Of a stretch of DNA of 64,000 bases, positions 53,909 through 64,000 are shown piece by piece. The DNA comes from Gonapodya prolifera JEL478 (lineage: Eukaryota > Monoblepharomycota > Monoblepharidomycetes > Monoblepharidales > Gonapodyaceae): assembly GCA_001574975.1 (NCBI GenBank), contig KQ965858.1:1-64000 (forward strand), written 5' to 3'. Below the pieces are notes generated by a model. That model saw only the letters and a list, made by a program, of their open reading frames with translations. It was not told the DNA's origin and searched no databases. How positions within the stretch are numbered: position 1 is the stretch's first letter; each line of letters starts with the position of its first letter. The translations under genes were made by a program, and so were the position numbers.

Positions 53909-56867
53909 ATGGACGCAGCCACACAGAACAGCGCAGTGGAGAGCGCGGAGACAGAAAAGGAGGCGCACGGAGGCGGCGGCGCGGCTGGGGCGGGCGTGGT
54001 TGCAGACCTGACTGAGAAGGCAACCGGCGGCAACCCACAGCATGCTGCCACGACGGACTCACCCTCTGCCCACGACGAGAAACATGTTCAGCCCTGGAAC
54101 TGGTCGCTGCCATCTCTCCCCGCCTTCTCCTCCCAAATCCAGCTGTCCTTCCTGCCTCAGAAAGTGCCCTCGCTCGCCATTCAACTCCCCTCCCTTCGCC
54201 TGATGCCTTCCCTCCAAATCACCTCCACATTCCCGCGCCTCTACGTTCCCTTTCTTCCCTACCTGCACAACCCCTCCCCCGCGTCTCCTCTGGACAGGCG
54301 GACACGAATCCTTGCTGCCGTCGAGGCGCAGGACATTCCAAAACTGCGTGCCTTTGCGCTCGAGCCCGGTGGTCTCATAGACGCAGAAGTGAGATCCCGG
54401 GCATGGCTCGTGTTGTGCGGGATACAAGTCCCTGTCACACTGCCGGCGTCCATTCGGGGAGACGAGTTGGACGCCCAAGACTCGGACGTGGATCGCAGGG
54501 AGTGTGACTCGATCGAAGACCCGCCGTCGGAGGCTCAGGAGTTGTTGGATGTTGTAGACATTCACATGGAGAAGATTGAGGTCGTGAAAGAAGAAATCTT
54601 GGAACGATGTACACCTGCAGACCACGCAGCTGGAACTCCACCTCTCGATAGCCCCACCAACAACAACTCTCAAGTACCGAAAGTTACGGACATCGACGAT
54701 ACGAAAGGGGACAGGCCGGAAGAAGGCGTGCCTGAAGCACAATTCACACCCATTGCCATACCACTCGACCACCAATCCAGCGATGACCCTGAGGTGTCAC
54801 AGATGCTTGGAACGGTCGATATTCAGATGGATAAGGTGGACGGTGTGGGCGAATCGATACTGGAACAACAGCAAGGGCGAGACGACGCCCGCTCTTCCCA
54901 TTCTGGTAGAGAACAGCAGGCTTTGGACCAGCAAAGCGCCTCCCACCCTGCCTCTACGCTAACCAACGACCGATTCACCCCGCGTTTCGGATCACTTCAC
55001 GTCAACGTCGAGAACGTGGTGCAGCGTGAGGGCACAGCGGGGATGTCAGACGACATTTTGTCACCGCCCCCGCCGTCCACACCGCCGTCGCCACCGCCAC
55101 CACTATCAAGTCCTCCCCCTCCCCCACTCGTAGAGTTGTTCGAAGAGACCAAGGTCGATGACGATGAGCCGTGGGAAGTTGCGGAGGAGGGACTTGAGTC
55201 CGGTGGCGAGGTCTGGAGCGAGGCGCGCGTCGCGGGGTCCGACACGGGCCAGGATGTGTCTCCGATTACGTCGCAGGGTGTGCTTTTGGAGCCCGATGTG
55301 GTCGTGGAGAGCTCTCCAGGGCATGACGGGACGCTGCCCAAAGCAGGACTCTTTGGCACTAAATCTGGGAAGGCTCGACACGACGGGGAAGAGCATGGCG
55401 GTGCTCTAACCCCTCATTTCAGGGAGGAAGAGCAGCGTGGCCACCTGGCCGGGTCGGCGTGGACCATGGTCACCCACTTACCTAAGGACACCACAGACCA
55501 GCACCTAACTGCTCTAGCGGATTCCACCGTCCCGCCTGATACACCCACCCGACCACCGTCACCCCCTTCCGACCCCTTCCTGCACCCCCTCCTGAGCATA
55601 CCCATGTCTTCCTATGCGGACGCCCAGCTGGCCCATCTCGTGTGGGAGGACGGCGCAGCGGCCGACGGGGGTTTACCCACTGTGAGGGATGCGCCGCAGG
55701 TACTGGCGGATGCGAGGAGGGGATTCGCGCAGTGGGGTGAGTTGGCGTTGGCCATTCGCTCGGTTGTTCCACAATGCTCTCACACTCCTTCAACAAGCCA
55801 CGCTCCCATCGCCCGCCCCCCCACTTCGCCGCCTTCTCCACCTACACTTATCCCTCGTTCTGCACGCCCGCCCCCACCTGCACTACTACCAAGGCCTCCA
55901 CTCTCTCGCGTCGCTCCCCATAGTCCTCTTCGCCGACCCTCTCCCCGCACTCGCACTCACCCTGTACCTAGTCGATGCCTTTGTCGCGGATCACGCCTTG
56001 CGTTCGTTCAGGGGAACTCTGGCCCACCTCGATTTGGTCCTTCCCTGCATCTTCTTGGCCGATCCCCCCCTGCACGCGGCGCTTCAAAGGGCCAAGCAAG
56101 GTGGCTGGCCAGGGCCGCACTCGGCGGTGCCATGGGTTGTTGCGATGTTTGCCCACGATGCGGCAGAGAGAGTGTGGGTCGAGCGCGTCTGGGACGCTCT
56201 GGTGGCACATACGGGGCCAGCGGGAGTGGTGTGGGCCGCCGTCGGGGTTCTCGTGGCCAGACGAGGCGAGATTCTCAATGTTGTGGACCCGCCGCCCCGC
56301 CCAGTTCCTCCCCCGGGGGCCCATCCGGACGACTCCGACTGGGACCAGGGTTTCGATCCGTCAGCGTTGCACAAGGTGCTCTCGCGGGACCCTTCGCAGG
56401 ACACGGACGCGGACGTTGTTGCGCAGTTCGCGGCGCGCATGGTCAGGACGCACTCCCCGGCGTGGGTCGTAGCATACACGCGCCCTGGAGGTGCCTACGA
56501 CGCGGAAGTGGCGAGGCAGGGGTTCGATGTGGACCCGCGCGTGCCCCTCGCCAAGGCCTCGGCGGTGGTGCGGTGGACGCCGCCTAATGGCACGCAGTCG
56601 TGGGATCCTGCGAAGGGGATGGAGTCGAGTAAGGGGGCATGTGAGGAGATGGACAAGTTCTATGCGTCTGTGGATGTTGACAGAATTGCCAAGGGTGGTA
56701 AAGGCAGATCCGAGGAGGACGCGAAGCGGTACGCGGGGTGGTGGTTCAGCGAGCAGAGGTACGCGGCGGTGGGCAAGGTGGCTGTGGGTGTCGGGGTGGC
56801 TGGGATGGTGGTCGGCATTGTTGCGTGGGGCGCGGGAATGTACATGCAAGGCAAAGTGGGCGTGTGA
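53909..56867 (+). CDS. TBC1D20/Gyp8-type Rab GAP with a large acidic insert, 965 aa
   Basis: Two exons, 53909-55736 and 55798-56867. The start was put at the ATG in 53909, since the upstream codon in frame is GTG. The TBC domain begins LDRRTRILAAVEAQDIPKLR and VRSRAWLVLCGI (RxxxW motif), as in TBC1D20. Then about 390 residues of acidic and Pro-rich sequence intervene before the domain resumes at LAHLVWEDG, VLADARRGFAQW, HLHYYQGLHSLAS (the Gln-finger motif YxQG) and VPWVVAMFAHDA. The C-terminus VAVGVGVAGMVVGIVAWGAG is a single membrane anchor, as in TBC1D20. Family members switch off Rab1/Ypt1 at the ER and early Golgi. The intron (61 nt) falls inside the domain. Confidence 0.85.
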
Positions 56868-57040
56868 GCTGGCCGCATGGTGGTTGCTGCATAATGTATT
56901 TGAGTCAATTTCTTGTGTTTGTTGCAATAATGACATTGCAAATGCGAACGAAGCGGCCCGTTTGTCAACTGTGCCTGCCTGTGCCCCCACTCTGTGGCCA
57001 TCACCTCCCTCATGTGCACCATTTCCCCGACAAAGCAGTA

Positions 57041-58086
57041 ATGCCCACGTATCCATTCTACCAAATCGATGCCTTCACATCGACTCCGCTCGGGGGAAAT
57101 CCATGCGCGGTCATCATGGACTGCCGCGACCTTTCTGACGAAACACGTCTCCGCATTGCAAAGGAGAACAATCTGTCAGAGACGGCGTTCGTGTACAGGC
57201 CAGAGCCTGAAGACGGGGACGCTGACTGGGTCGCGCGCTACTGGACACCAGCGGAGGAGATTCCCCTTGCTGGGTGAGTCTTCACAAGGACTTCCGGGCA
57301 TTGCATTCCTGGAGCTCATGCCACACAATCTCACTTTCTCTTATTGCTTCATCATTCTCTCGCCCTAAACCAAAAAGTCACCCCACGATCTCAACCATCC
57401 ACGCGCTCATCGACACAGGCCGCCTCAAGCTCACACCATCACTCACCGTCGTCCGTCTCGCACTCAAAGTCGGGATCATCCGCGTAGAAGTGTCCAGCAC
57501 AGGGCCCACAGCCAAGGACGTACGCTCCATCGTGATGTACCAGAAAAAGCCCCAGTTCCTCTCCACCCACGACCCCTCCGACGTCCTCCCGGCGTTCGGT
57601 CTCCCCCTCGACGCGTGTGCGCCGGGTTACCCGATCCAAACCGTCAGCACAGGCACGCCGCAGCTCATGGTATTCTTGAAGGACGCCGAAACGCTCCGCC
57701 GCGCCGTGGTTGATGTGCCTCGCTATGCCGCTCTCCGAGCCCGAGCACACTTTTTCTCCCCGCACCTGTTTGTCGCCCGCGGAGCAACCGAGGCAGGACA
57801 CACATTTGCGCGGCATTTTGGCGTCCCGCCAGATACGATGGAGGATCCCTTCACGGGCAGCGCGACGGGCGGGATGGCAGCGTACCTTGTGAAGCATGGC
57901 GTCATTCCCACAACAGTAGGGTCGGATGGGAAAAAGGTCGCGATGTTCAAGGCCGAGCAGGGGCACGATATGGGTCGGCCCGGAGAGGCGGACGTGCAGG
58001 TTGTGGTGGGAACGGACGACGACATCGAGACTGTTGCGGTTGGTGGGACCGCGGTGACGATTATTCGGGGTGAATTATTGCTTTAG
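57041..58086 (+). CDS. PhzF-family isomerase, 313 aa
   Basis: Two exons, 57041-57273 and 57378-58086, give 313 residues, the usual PhzF size. Start MPTYPFYQIDAFTSTPLGGN; the catalytic-Glu motif NNLSETAFV; then TPAEEIPLAG joined across the intron to HPTISTIHAL; and EDPFTGSATGGMAAYLVKHG in the second half. PhzF proteins have a diaminopimelate-epimerase fold. Bacterial PhzF isomerises a phenazine precursor, while most eukaryotic members have no proven substrate. No other phenazine gene is nearby. Part of its 3' end is duplicated at 60935-61057. Confidence 0.92.
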
Positions 58087-59196
58087 TGACTTGTAGAAGT
58101 GACTGGCACAAAACGAGAAATTATAACTTTTGATAGAGAGATGGAAAGGGCTTGGTTGGTTGCGCGGCGGGGTTCCAAACATCGGGGACAGAGTACACAA
58201 GTATATTGAGGATTCCGTCCTGAGTAGACTTAAAATGAAGATACAGCATAATGACCTGCTTTTGCGTGTGATTGCGGGTGTTGGGGGCCTGTGTTCAACA
58301 TTCCACCTGCACATGGGCGATTTGGGACGCTCGGGGACTCAGAGGAAGAGACAAGGAGAAAAGAGGTGATTCTGCAACATTTCCACTCTTATTGGAGCCT
58401 CCGGAAGCAATATCACTGAAGCATTTTGGACATTATGAAGATGTTTAATTTATTTCGAAATCCAGGAGACCTCTTTTGGAGGCTTGCCATTTAGTCGACC
58501 ACCCAGGAAAAACCAGGTGGAAGGAGGTGGAAGGGAGAGCAAAAGGTCTTGTGAGTCACCGGGAGATGCCAAGAAGCTACCCTTGCACCTTTTCAGACTT
58601 GAAATTCAATTGAGAGCCAAAGGCGACAAGAGAGAACGCAAAACTTTACTTGCAGAACTCATTCGATGTATAAATATCTCGGTAATGGCTCAATTTAAGC
58701 TCATGCGGCTAATTCATCCTCCAACGACTGGCAATTTCATTGGAAATAATGGCGCTAGCTATACCAAACTCATACCAAAAGGAATTGAGTAACTAATCTA
58801 TGTAATTGACTTCTCGAGTTGTAGTTTTTGCAACGTCGTACATTAATCTTTGAGACGGCACGACGTCAGAATGATAAAATGCGTTTGGATCCCGGCTCAC
58901 CCTTTCTCCCTCAGAAACCCTGACACCCCAACATTCCACCAAGCGACCACACACACCAGCAGCACCATCGAACAGCAAACCCTTACTACTGGCTCAGGCG
59001 GTCCACGCGCCCTTTTCGCCCACTCCCGCGCCTTTTGCCGAATTCGTACGCCTCGTCATCATCGTCCATCTCCGCAAACCCATCTGTCCGGACTCGCCCT
59101 CCCATCCAACCCTGTCCCTTGTTCACATCGACCCGAACATCGCCGCTCGCTGCCCCAACCCGCCTCGTCGATTCTGACAGTCCATCGCCAATAATT
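58087..59196. other. Intergenic, nothing secure
   Basis: 1.1 kb. A 102-codon plus frame at 58484-58792 is Lys/Arg-rich with no domain. A Ser/Pro-rich frame at 59036-59196 runs in frame into the RING gene start and may be 5' UTR or coding. Confidence 0.45.
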
Positions 59197-60678
59197 ATGC
59201 TGAGCTCCTCCATTGGCGCCGACAAGCGTAAGTGATGCTGTTGAAAGTTCGAGTTTCGCCATTTTTAACATTGATTGAACGGGTAGCCACACAAGAGAGA
59301 GCTATTACTCTGGAGGAGAAAAGCGCCGTGCTTCAGTATGTACTCACCGTGGACGAGCACCCGACATTGTGGACCTTCAAGCAATATTTGAAGCCTCTGG
59401 AGGCCAAGTGCATTGTCGGAGGAGTCGCGAAAGGGATGTACGTCGACGCCGGAATTGAGGTGGGTGTGTAGGGTGCCTCGGGTTGCGCTGGGGGTTTGAA
59501 AAGAAGAAATGGAGTGGGAGTGCTTGGAAGCTTCCGTACCAAATGCTGCCATTATGTGGTTTAACAGAGGGGCAGTTGCGGGGTACCGGGCCAGTCTTCG
59601 CCTAACGTGGTTTAACGGTGGCACATGGGGACTGGAGAACAACCCTCGAGAAGAGTTCTTGCTTCGAGTAATTCGGGGTGCAAGGGGGTGGGCAGGAATC
59701 TCTCCGGATGGGTCGAGGAGTTAAAACGCTGGATTGTTTCTGCATTTTCTGTTTCTTTTTTCGTGGAGTTGGAAGCTGATGCAACAAGCATCAAACATAA
59801 CCCCGATGGCATCTTAACCACCCGGTGCATTTCATAGAAGGATGAAACCGCCGGGTCTGACGCGGCTGTCGGCGAAGGTGCATCAACGCTTGTCGGCAAT
59901 GACGACACAGAGACCGAGACCCTGGCTGGTGATATCGCTGATGGTGGCGACGATCAGGTAGGCTTTTTCTTCTAAAGAGCACTCTTCAGAGTTTTAAGAA
60001 GAAAATCAGGGATCTACCCGCATTTTGGGAAGTCTTCTCAATCTCATTGATGTTGCTCCCTCAGGTGCTGACTCTGTCCGCGAGTCACCAGCCGACCGAT
60101 CTATGTGTTGCAATCGCAACACAAGTCCCCTACGGCGGCGATCGCTTGAGTGACGAGGACGCTGTGAGTATGTTGGATACCTTCTCCCCCATTTCCCTTT
60201 GAATTCCCAATATTGATCTCTGTCCTTACTAGGAAATGTAGGACTGCACCGAGACCAACGAATTGGCCCATCTGAAGAAGAAAAACCAGAGGTTTGCCCA
60301 CGCAGTGCTGACCGCGCAGGGCAACCGACTCGGGAAATGTGTGAGTATATTCGTTGATGTCGTTTATTGGCAACTTTGAAACCTGCCGTTAGTCGGCTTG
60401 CAACGACAACCTGTGGTCAGCGTTCACCCACGTCTACGATCCTTGGTACGTCCTTCATGGTCACTTTCGCGTTCACCTCTTATAGCAAATTTTTAATGAA
60501 AACGTCGTGATGTGTATCACAGTGGCCATCTTGTGTGCTCTGGCTGTGCTGGCGAACTGTTCTGCAATCAGTGTGACTGTACTGCTGCAAGCTCCGTGAG
60601 TGATAATCCACCACACTGCTCAATGCGTTGGTGCTTATATGTTTTCTTTCTTAGATCGAGATCCAGCCGATCATATAG
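59197..60678 (+). CDS. Small RING-finger protein, 223 aa
   Basis: Eight exons: 59197-59227, 59287-59459, 59838-59957, 60065-60163, 60242-60340, 60393-60445, 60523-60595, 60655-60678. The N-terminal part is helical (AITLEEKSAVLQYVLTVDEH) with a stretch EAKCIVGGVAKGMYV, then an acidic linker. The C-terminus carries a C3HC4 RING built from four exons: KCSACNDNLW, YDPCGHLVCSGC and FCNQCDC, with all eight metal ligands. It ends IEIQPII. RING domains usually serve as E3 ubiquitin ligases; no substrate module is recognised. The start at 59197 could be further upstream (an in-frame Ser/Pro-rich stretch is open). Confidence 0.8.
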
Positions 60679-61255
60679 TGCCGCGACTGTGTGCGTCATT
60701 CCAAAGCACCCACTCCATATACTGTAGATCCAATCTTATCATGCACACACTTTTCCAGTGTCTGGGTACGCGCTTCTTTTAAAATTTGCAAAACAAATCG
60801 TCTGTAATCTTTTTGAAAACATGGTATTGAATCACCGATTGACTCCAAAGAATTTGGGTAAACTGCAGAGCTATTCCTACTCCAATCTAATATCACACCC
60901 TTGTTACGTTTATCCCTTTGTAAAACCTGCAGTGTGAATGGACGAATGACAACAAGATCGAGACTGTTGCGCTTGGTGAGACGGCGGTAAAGATGATTTG
61001 GGATGAAATATTGCTTTTTTGACTTGTGATGGGAGTGGTGGCTGGCGCAAAATGAAAAAGTATTTATGTGACAGGGAGATGAAGAATGATAGTGTGGGCA
61101 GTGAGTCTTCTCCTCACCTCACATCAATCACTCAAACGAGTCACAAGCGATCATCATTTTGCGTCCCCAACGTTGCAAAAAATGAAGCCTGTCACGCCGT
61201 CACTACTCGATCGAGCTCCCCAGGAGATTATTGCAGGTGAAGCCCGATAGGATGA
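60679..61255. other. Intergenic region carrying a PhzF 3'-end fragment
   Basis: About 580 bases. No gene besides the fragment described separately. AT-rich at 60780-60930. Confidence 0.55.
60935..61057 (+). pseudogene. Duplicated 3' end of the PhzF gene (fragment)
   Basis: About 100-120 bases match 58011-58120 including the stop region: ATCGAGACTGTTGCG, GGCGGT, then TATTGCTTT, TGACTTGT and GGCGCAAAATGA follow in the same order in both. The piece encodes only the last 30 or so residues in altered form and has no start, so it cannot work. Confidence 0.75.
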
Positions 61256-61696
61256 ATGACGTCCGGTTCCCATCACCGAAATCCGTCTCTCCCAGACGCA
61301 AAGACCTCTCTGGTCCCTCCAAACGGCCGCAACGCGCCTGCTTCAAATGTACAGGAAGAAGAGGAGGACGAAGCCAAGGATGTGATCCCAGACGAGCCGT
61401 GGTCGTCGGAGCAGCGTGGCCTGGACATCGCAGACGACGTGCGTCCCGACATTCCAGACGAGCCGTGGTCATCTGAGCAGCGCTCTGGGGACGATTTCAG
61501 TCCTGCTCAGTCTGAGATCCCGGACGAGCCGTGGGCGTCGGAGCAGCGGGGAGTGGACGGGACGGGTGCGGAGAGGAAGAGCACGCCCCGTGGGGAGGTG
61601 GGAGGAGACGAAAAGCAGGAGCAGGAGCAGAAGGAAAACGAAGAGGAACAGGAGGAAGTTGACGAAGTGGGGCTATTTTACATTGCCAAATTGTGA
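61256..61696 (+). CDS. Acidic protein with three IPDEPWSSEQR repeats, 146 aa
   Basis: Open frame from ATG 61256 to a stop at 61694-61696. The centre has three near-identical units, IPDEPWSSEQRG, IPDEPWSSEQRS and IPDEPWASEQRG, 19 to 24 residues apart, followed by a Glu/Gln/Lys-rich tail. Ser/Thr/Pro-rich start. No domain known to me. It could be an exon of a larger gene. The exact amino-acid repeat, with many codons also conserved, argues that it is or was coding. Confidence 0.5.
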   Translation: MTSGSHHRNPSLPDAKTSLVPPNGRNAPASNVQEEEEDEAKDVIPDEPWSSEQRGLDIADDVRPDIPDEPWSSEQRSGDDFSPAQSEIPDEPWASEQRGVDGTGAERKSTPRGEVGGDEKQEQEQKENEEEQEEVDEVGLFYIAKL

Positions 61697-62034
61697 AGGA
61701 GTCGCGGTGCAATAATGCTCAGTGTGTTGTCATGTGTGAATCAAAATGCACTTTTCAGTTGACTCCAAATTTGCCCTTCCTCCCCCGTCCCGGCCCCCCC
61801 ATTCTGTGGGCATCATCGTATGACCTGGTCCGAATCCAACGCCCAATGCCCAACACCCAACGCTTCTTACGAATCAAATCTACCCCCCAAATTGCCGCCG
61901 CCTCAGAATACACCCCACCTCGTCAAGTTGCTGTAGTGCACAAGTCCCGCTACAATGCCCAACCCTCAAATCTTCATACGAATCAAATACACCCAAGTCC
62001 TAAAGGTCCCCGCCCAACCACCACATTCACCACC
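61697..62034. other. Convergent 3' spacer
   Basis: About 340 bases, C-rich, with a loosely repeated TACGAATCAAAT word (about 61870 and 61978) and CAATGCCCAAC (about 61839 and 61952), suggesting a diverged 110-bp tandem duplication. No gene. Confidence 0.5.
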
Positions 62035-63643
62035 TCACTTCTTCCCTCCCCTATGCGCGACGGTCGCGGTCCCCTGCGCGGTGGGCATGACGAGCATTTC
62101 GGCAATCACGACGTTGTCCGGTCGTGACGCGGCGTAGAGGATCGTGTCGGCTGTGAAGGAGAAGTGGGATTGGGGGTGGAAGTGGTGTGAGTGCGTGTGA
62201 GAGGTAAAAGACAGGCAGGCGACACAAGGGTGGCAAGAGGTAAAGGATAATTCGTCTCAGGCGGACTTCTCGATCAGTGCTCCGCGCTTAGGCCTCGCGC
62301 CGCTTCGTGGAAAGATCGCTCCGCTATGAATATTCTGCTCCGCAGGAACTTCGCCTCCGGCGCACGCATCGGTCAGTGCTTTCGCACTTAGGCCTTGGCG
62401 TCCTTGCTCCGCTTATATCCGTATCCTCGGTCAGCGCTTTCGCGCTTAGGCCTCGGTACTCGCTCCGCTCGGACGGCGTCGCTCGACAACACCCACCAAT
62501 GTCACCGGCACTCAGGGGCTCCATGCCCTCGTACACCTTATCCGCCCTGTCCTTATCCCCACTAAACCTAACAACCGAAAACTCGGTCTCGACCATCCCG
62601 GGCTGCACCTCGGTGACGCGCACACCGGTACTCATCAACTCAATCCGCAAACTTTGGGTCGCGGCGTTGACGAAATGCTTTGTCCCGCAGTACACAGACC
62701 CGTTCGCGTAGGCCTCGCGCCCGGCAATACTGCCGAGGTTGATGACGTGCCCCCGGTTGCGGGCGAGGAAGATCGGGAGGATGGCCTGCGTGACGTTGAT
62801 GAGCCCCACGACGTTGGTCTGCAGCATCGTGTGCACGGCTTCGGGAGAGACGGTGGATAAGGGGTCGAGTCCGATCACGAGGCCGGCGTTGTTGAGCTGG
62901 CATGGCATGCATGGGGGATGGGATGGTATGGGTGGTCAGGGGTGGTGGTCGTGGTGGCCAACAAAAGGGAGGGAGGCAAACTTTGTCGTCCATCGATGTA
63001 CGCCTCCGGCAGAGGTATACGCTCCGCGTAGGACAGTCGCCTCGGTCAGCGCTATCGCGCTTAGGCCTCGGGTTCGCTCCGCGGATTACTCGCCCCCGGC
63101 GGACAGCCTCGGTCAGCGCCTAGCGGCGCTTAGACCTCGATGCACGCTCCGCGTGATGGTCTCGGTCAGCGCTATGGTCTCGGTCAGCGCTATGGCGCTA
63201 AGGCCTCGGAGTCCTCCCTCGGCTCGCTCCAGTCGGACCGCTCGCCGCTCACCCACCCAACCCCGACCACCACCTACCAAGATGTCGACGTCTTTCAACT
63301 CCGCGGGCAGCTCCTCGACGACTCTAAACACGGCGGCCCTGTCCTGGACGTCCAACTGCGCCGAGTGGACAATCGAAGAGGGAAACTCGTCGCAAATCTG
63401 CGTCTCCAATTCTTGCAATCTGTCCTTCCTCCTGGCGGTCAGGATGACATTTGCGCCGTGCCGAGCGAATTCAAACGCGGTTGCCTGTCCGATGCCGCTG
63501 CTTGCGCCCGTGATGAAAGCTGTCTTTCCCTTGAGACGTGAGTAACCCGACAGCGAGGAGTGCAGTCTGTGTGGCGTGGATGCGGCGGCGAGCGGGTGGC
63601 GGAGACATGTGCGCAGGGCGTGTGGGGCAAATCGCACGCTCAT
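62035..63643 (-). CDS. Short-chain dehydrogenase (YMR226C/YdfG 3-hydroxyacid type), 293 aa
   Basis: Three exons, 63278-63643, 62497-62896 and 62035-62150. The N-terminus is Arg-rich without acids and looks like a mitochondrial presequence. Cofactor motif KGKTAFITGASSGIGQATAF; NNAG joined across intron 1; catalytic Ser in INLGSIAG and Tyr-Lys in SVYCGTKHF; VRVTEVQPGMVETEFSVVRF; last exon ADTILYAASRPDNVVIAEML. The best family match in my memory is yeast YMR226C and bacterial YdfG, NADP-dependent enzymes that oxidise serine and 3-hydroxy acids. Both introns (381 and 346 nt) contain the intron-resident repeat. Confidence 0.92.
62262..62490 (-). repeat. Intron-resident structured repeat in dehydrogenase intron 2
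   Basis: Near the donor (GTGGGT at 62496) in sense orientation. Core hairpins: AGCGC-GAAA-GCGCT (62433-62446), a compensated form AGTGC/GCACT (62375-62388) and a wobble form at about 62275-62288, each beside GGCCTAA and TGACCGA or a close variant. Confidence 0.88.
63001..63245 (-). repeat. Intron-resident structured repeat in dehydrogenase intron 1
   Basis: Core hairpins AGCGC/GCGCT with 4-nt loops at about 63048-63061 and 63186-63199, and a six-pair form AGCGCC/GGCGCT at 63115-63130. A 19-base piece (GGTCTCGGTCAGCGCTAT) is doubled at 63158-63195. The 5' module GTCCGACTGGAGCGAGC sits next to the donor side. Confidence 0.88.
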
Positions 63644-64000
63644 TTGTGCACAAGTCGACGTATGGAGGTGGGTGGTGTCCTGCGGTCACCCATCGGGATT
63701 GCATCGGAAGCATTTCCAGAGTTCCATTTCCACACACTCGCGCACCATCGGGCGACAAGTGCGTGTCCCAGAATAACATTTGTATTTCATGTAGCACTAA
63801 CAGAAGTGTAGTGTTTCACTCGCAATTGTAATTGTCATCGTTTTCCGTGCTGCAATTCTGCCATTATTACAAGCAAAACTCGTCCGGGTAAAGCGAGGGT
63901 CACCGGGGGGAGCAGTAGAAAGAAGAGTGTGGAAGGACGTCCGGAGGGTTTGATTTTCCCATATGCTTTCAAGTTCGGCACAGATCAATTCCGAGGCAAA
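63644..64000. other. Upstream flank of the dehydrogenase, no gene seen
   Basis: The last 357 bases. Promoter side of the minus-strand dehydrogenase. Short frames on both strands without domains. Confidence 0.5.

Overview
The window reads as nuclear DNA of a filamentous or zoosporic fungus. Genes are dense and lie on both strands. They are cut by many short introns with GTGAGT-type donors and CAG/TAG acceptors. The recognisable proteins are fungal or fungus-compatible: an APSES/Mbp1 factor with ankyrin repeats, RTA1-like transporters, an EF-hand MscS channel, Bud13, THO7, BAG, a TBC1D20-type GAP and a Prm10/ThrE-like exporter. I cannot place it to a phylum; a basidiomycete or an early-diverging (chytrid-like) fungus would both fit. 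Exon joins were made by hand from splice signals, reading frame and family motifs. Internal exon edges in the well-resolved genes keep frame throughout.

Layout. 0-3.8 kb: gene-poor, with one long decayed minus-strand frame of unknown family, a tRNA-Ala(CGC), and a cluster of five GC-rich hairpins. 3.8-8.0 kb: a universal stress protein and a ThrE/DUF1212 exporter. 8.7-15.6 kb: a tandem triplication of an RTA1-like gene (first copy a remnant, second with an altered splice donor, third intact), then a secreted GH16-like enzyme sharing an upstream block with RTA1 copy 3. 15.6-18.2 kb: relics and a small hypothetical gene. 18.4-25.1 kb: divergent pair Mbp1-like factor / THO7. 25.4-31.1 kb: a P-loop GTPase, a Gly-rich protein and a DJ-1/PfpI pseudogene. 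31.6-42.8 kb: BUD13, an SH3 protein, a BAG/IQ protein, the MscS channel and a three-finger C2H2 factor. 43.4-50.9 kb: a stand-alone ketosynthase head-to-head with an acyl-CoA ligase, a plausible small biosynthetic pair. 51-64 kb: hypotheticals, a TBC1D20-like GAP, PhzF, a RING protein, an acidic repeat protein and a short-chain dehydrogenase.

The most striking signal is a family of intron-resident repeats. Five introns in four genes (Mbp1-like, THO7, ketosynthase, and both dehydrogenase introns), and probably a sixth (another THO7 intron), carry the same structured repeat. It always reads in the sense direction of its own host gene and always lies toward the 5' splice site. I saw no copy outside introns. 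Its core is a small hairpin, AGCGC-loop-GCGCT, whose loop varies freely while the stem is kept, including one compensated pair change. This looks like an introner-like or other intron-targeted element.
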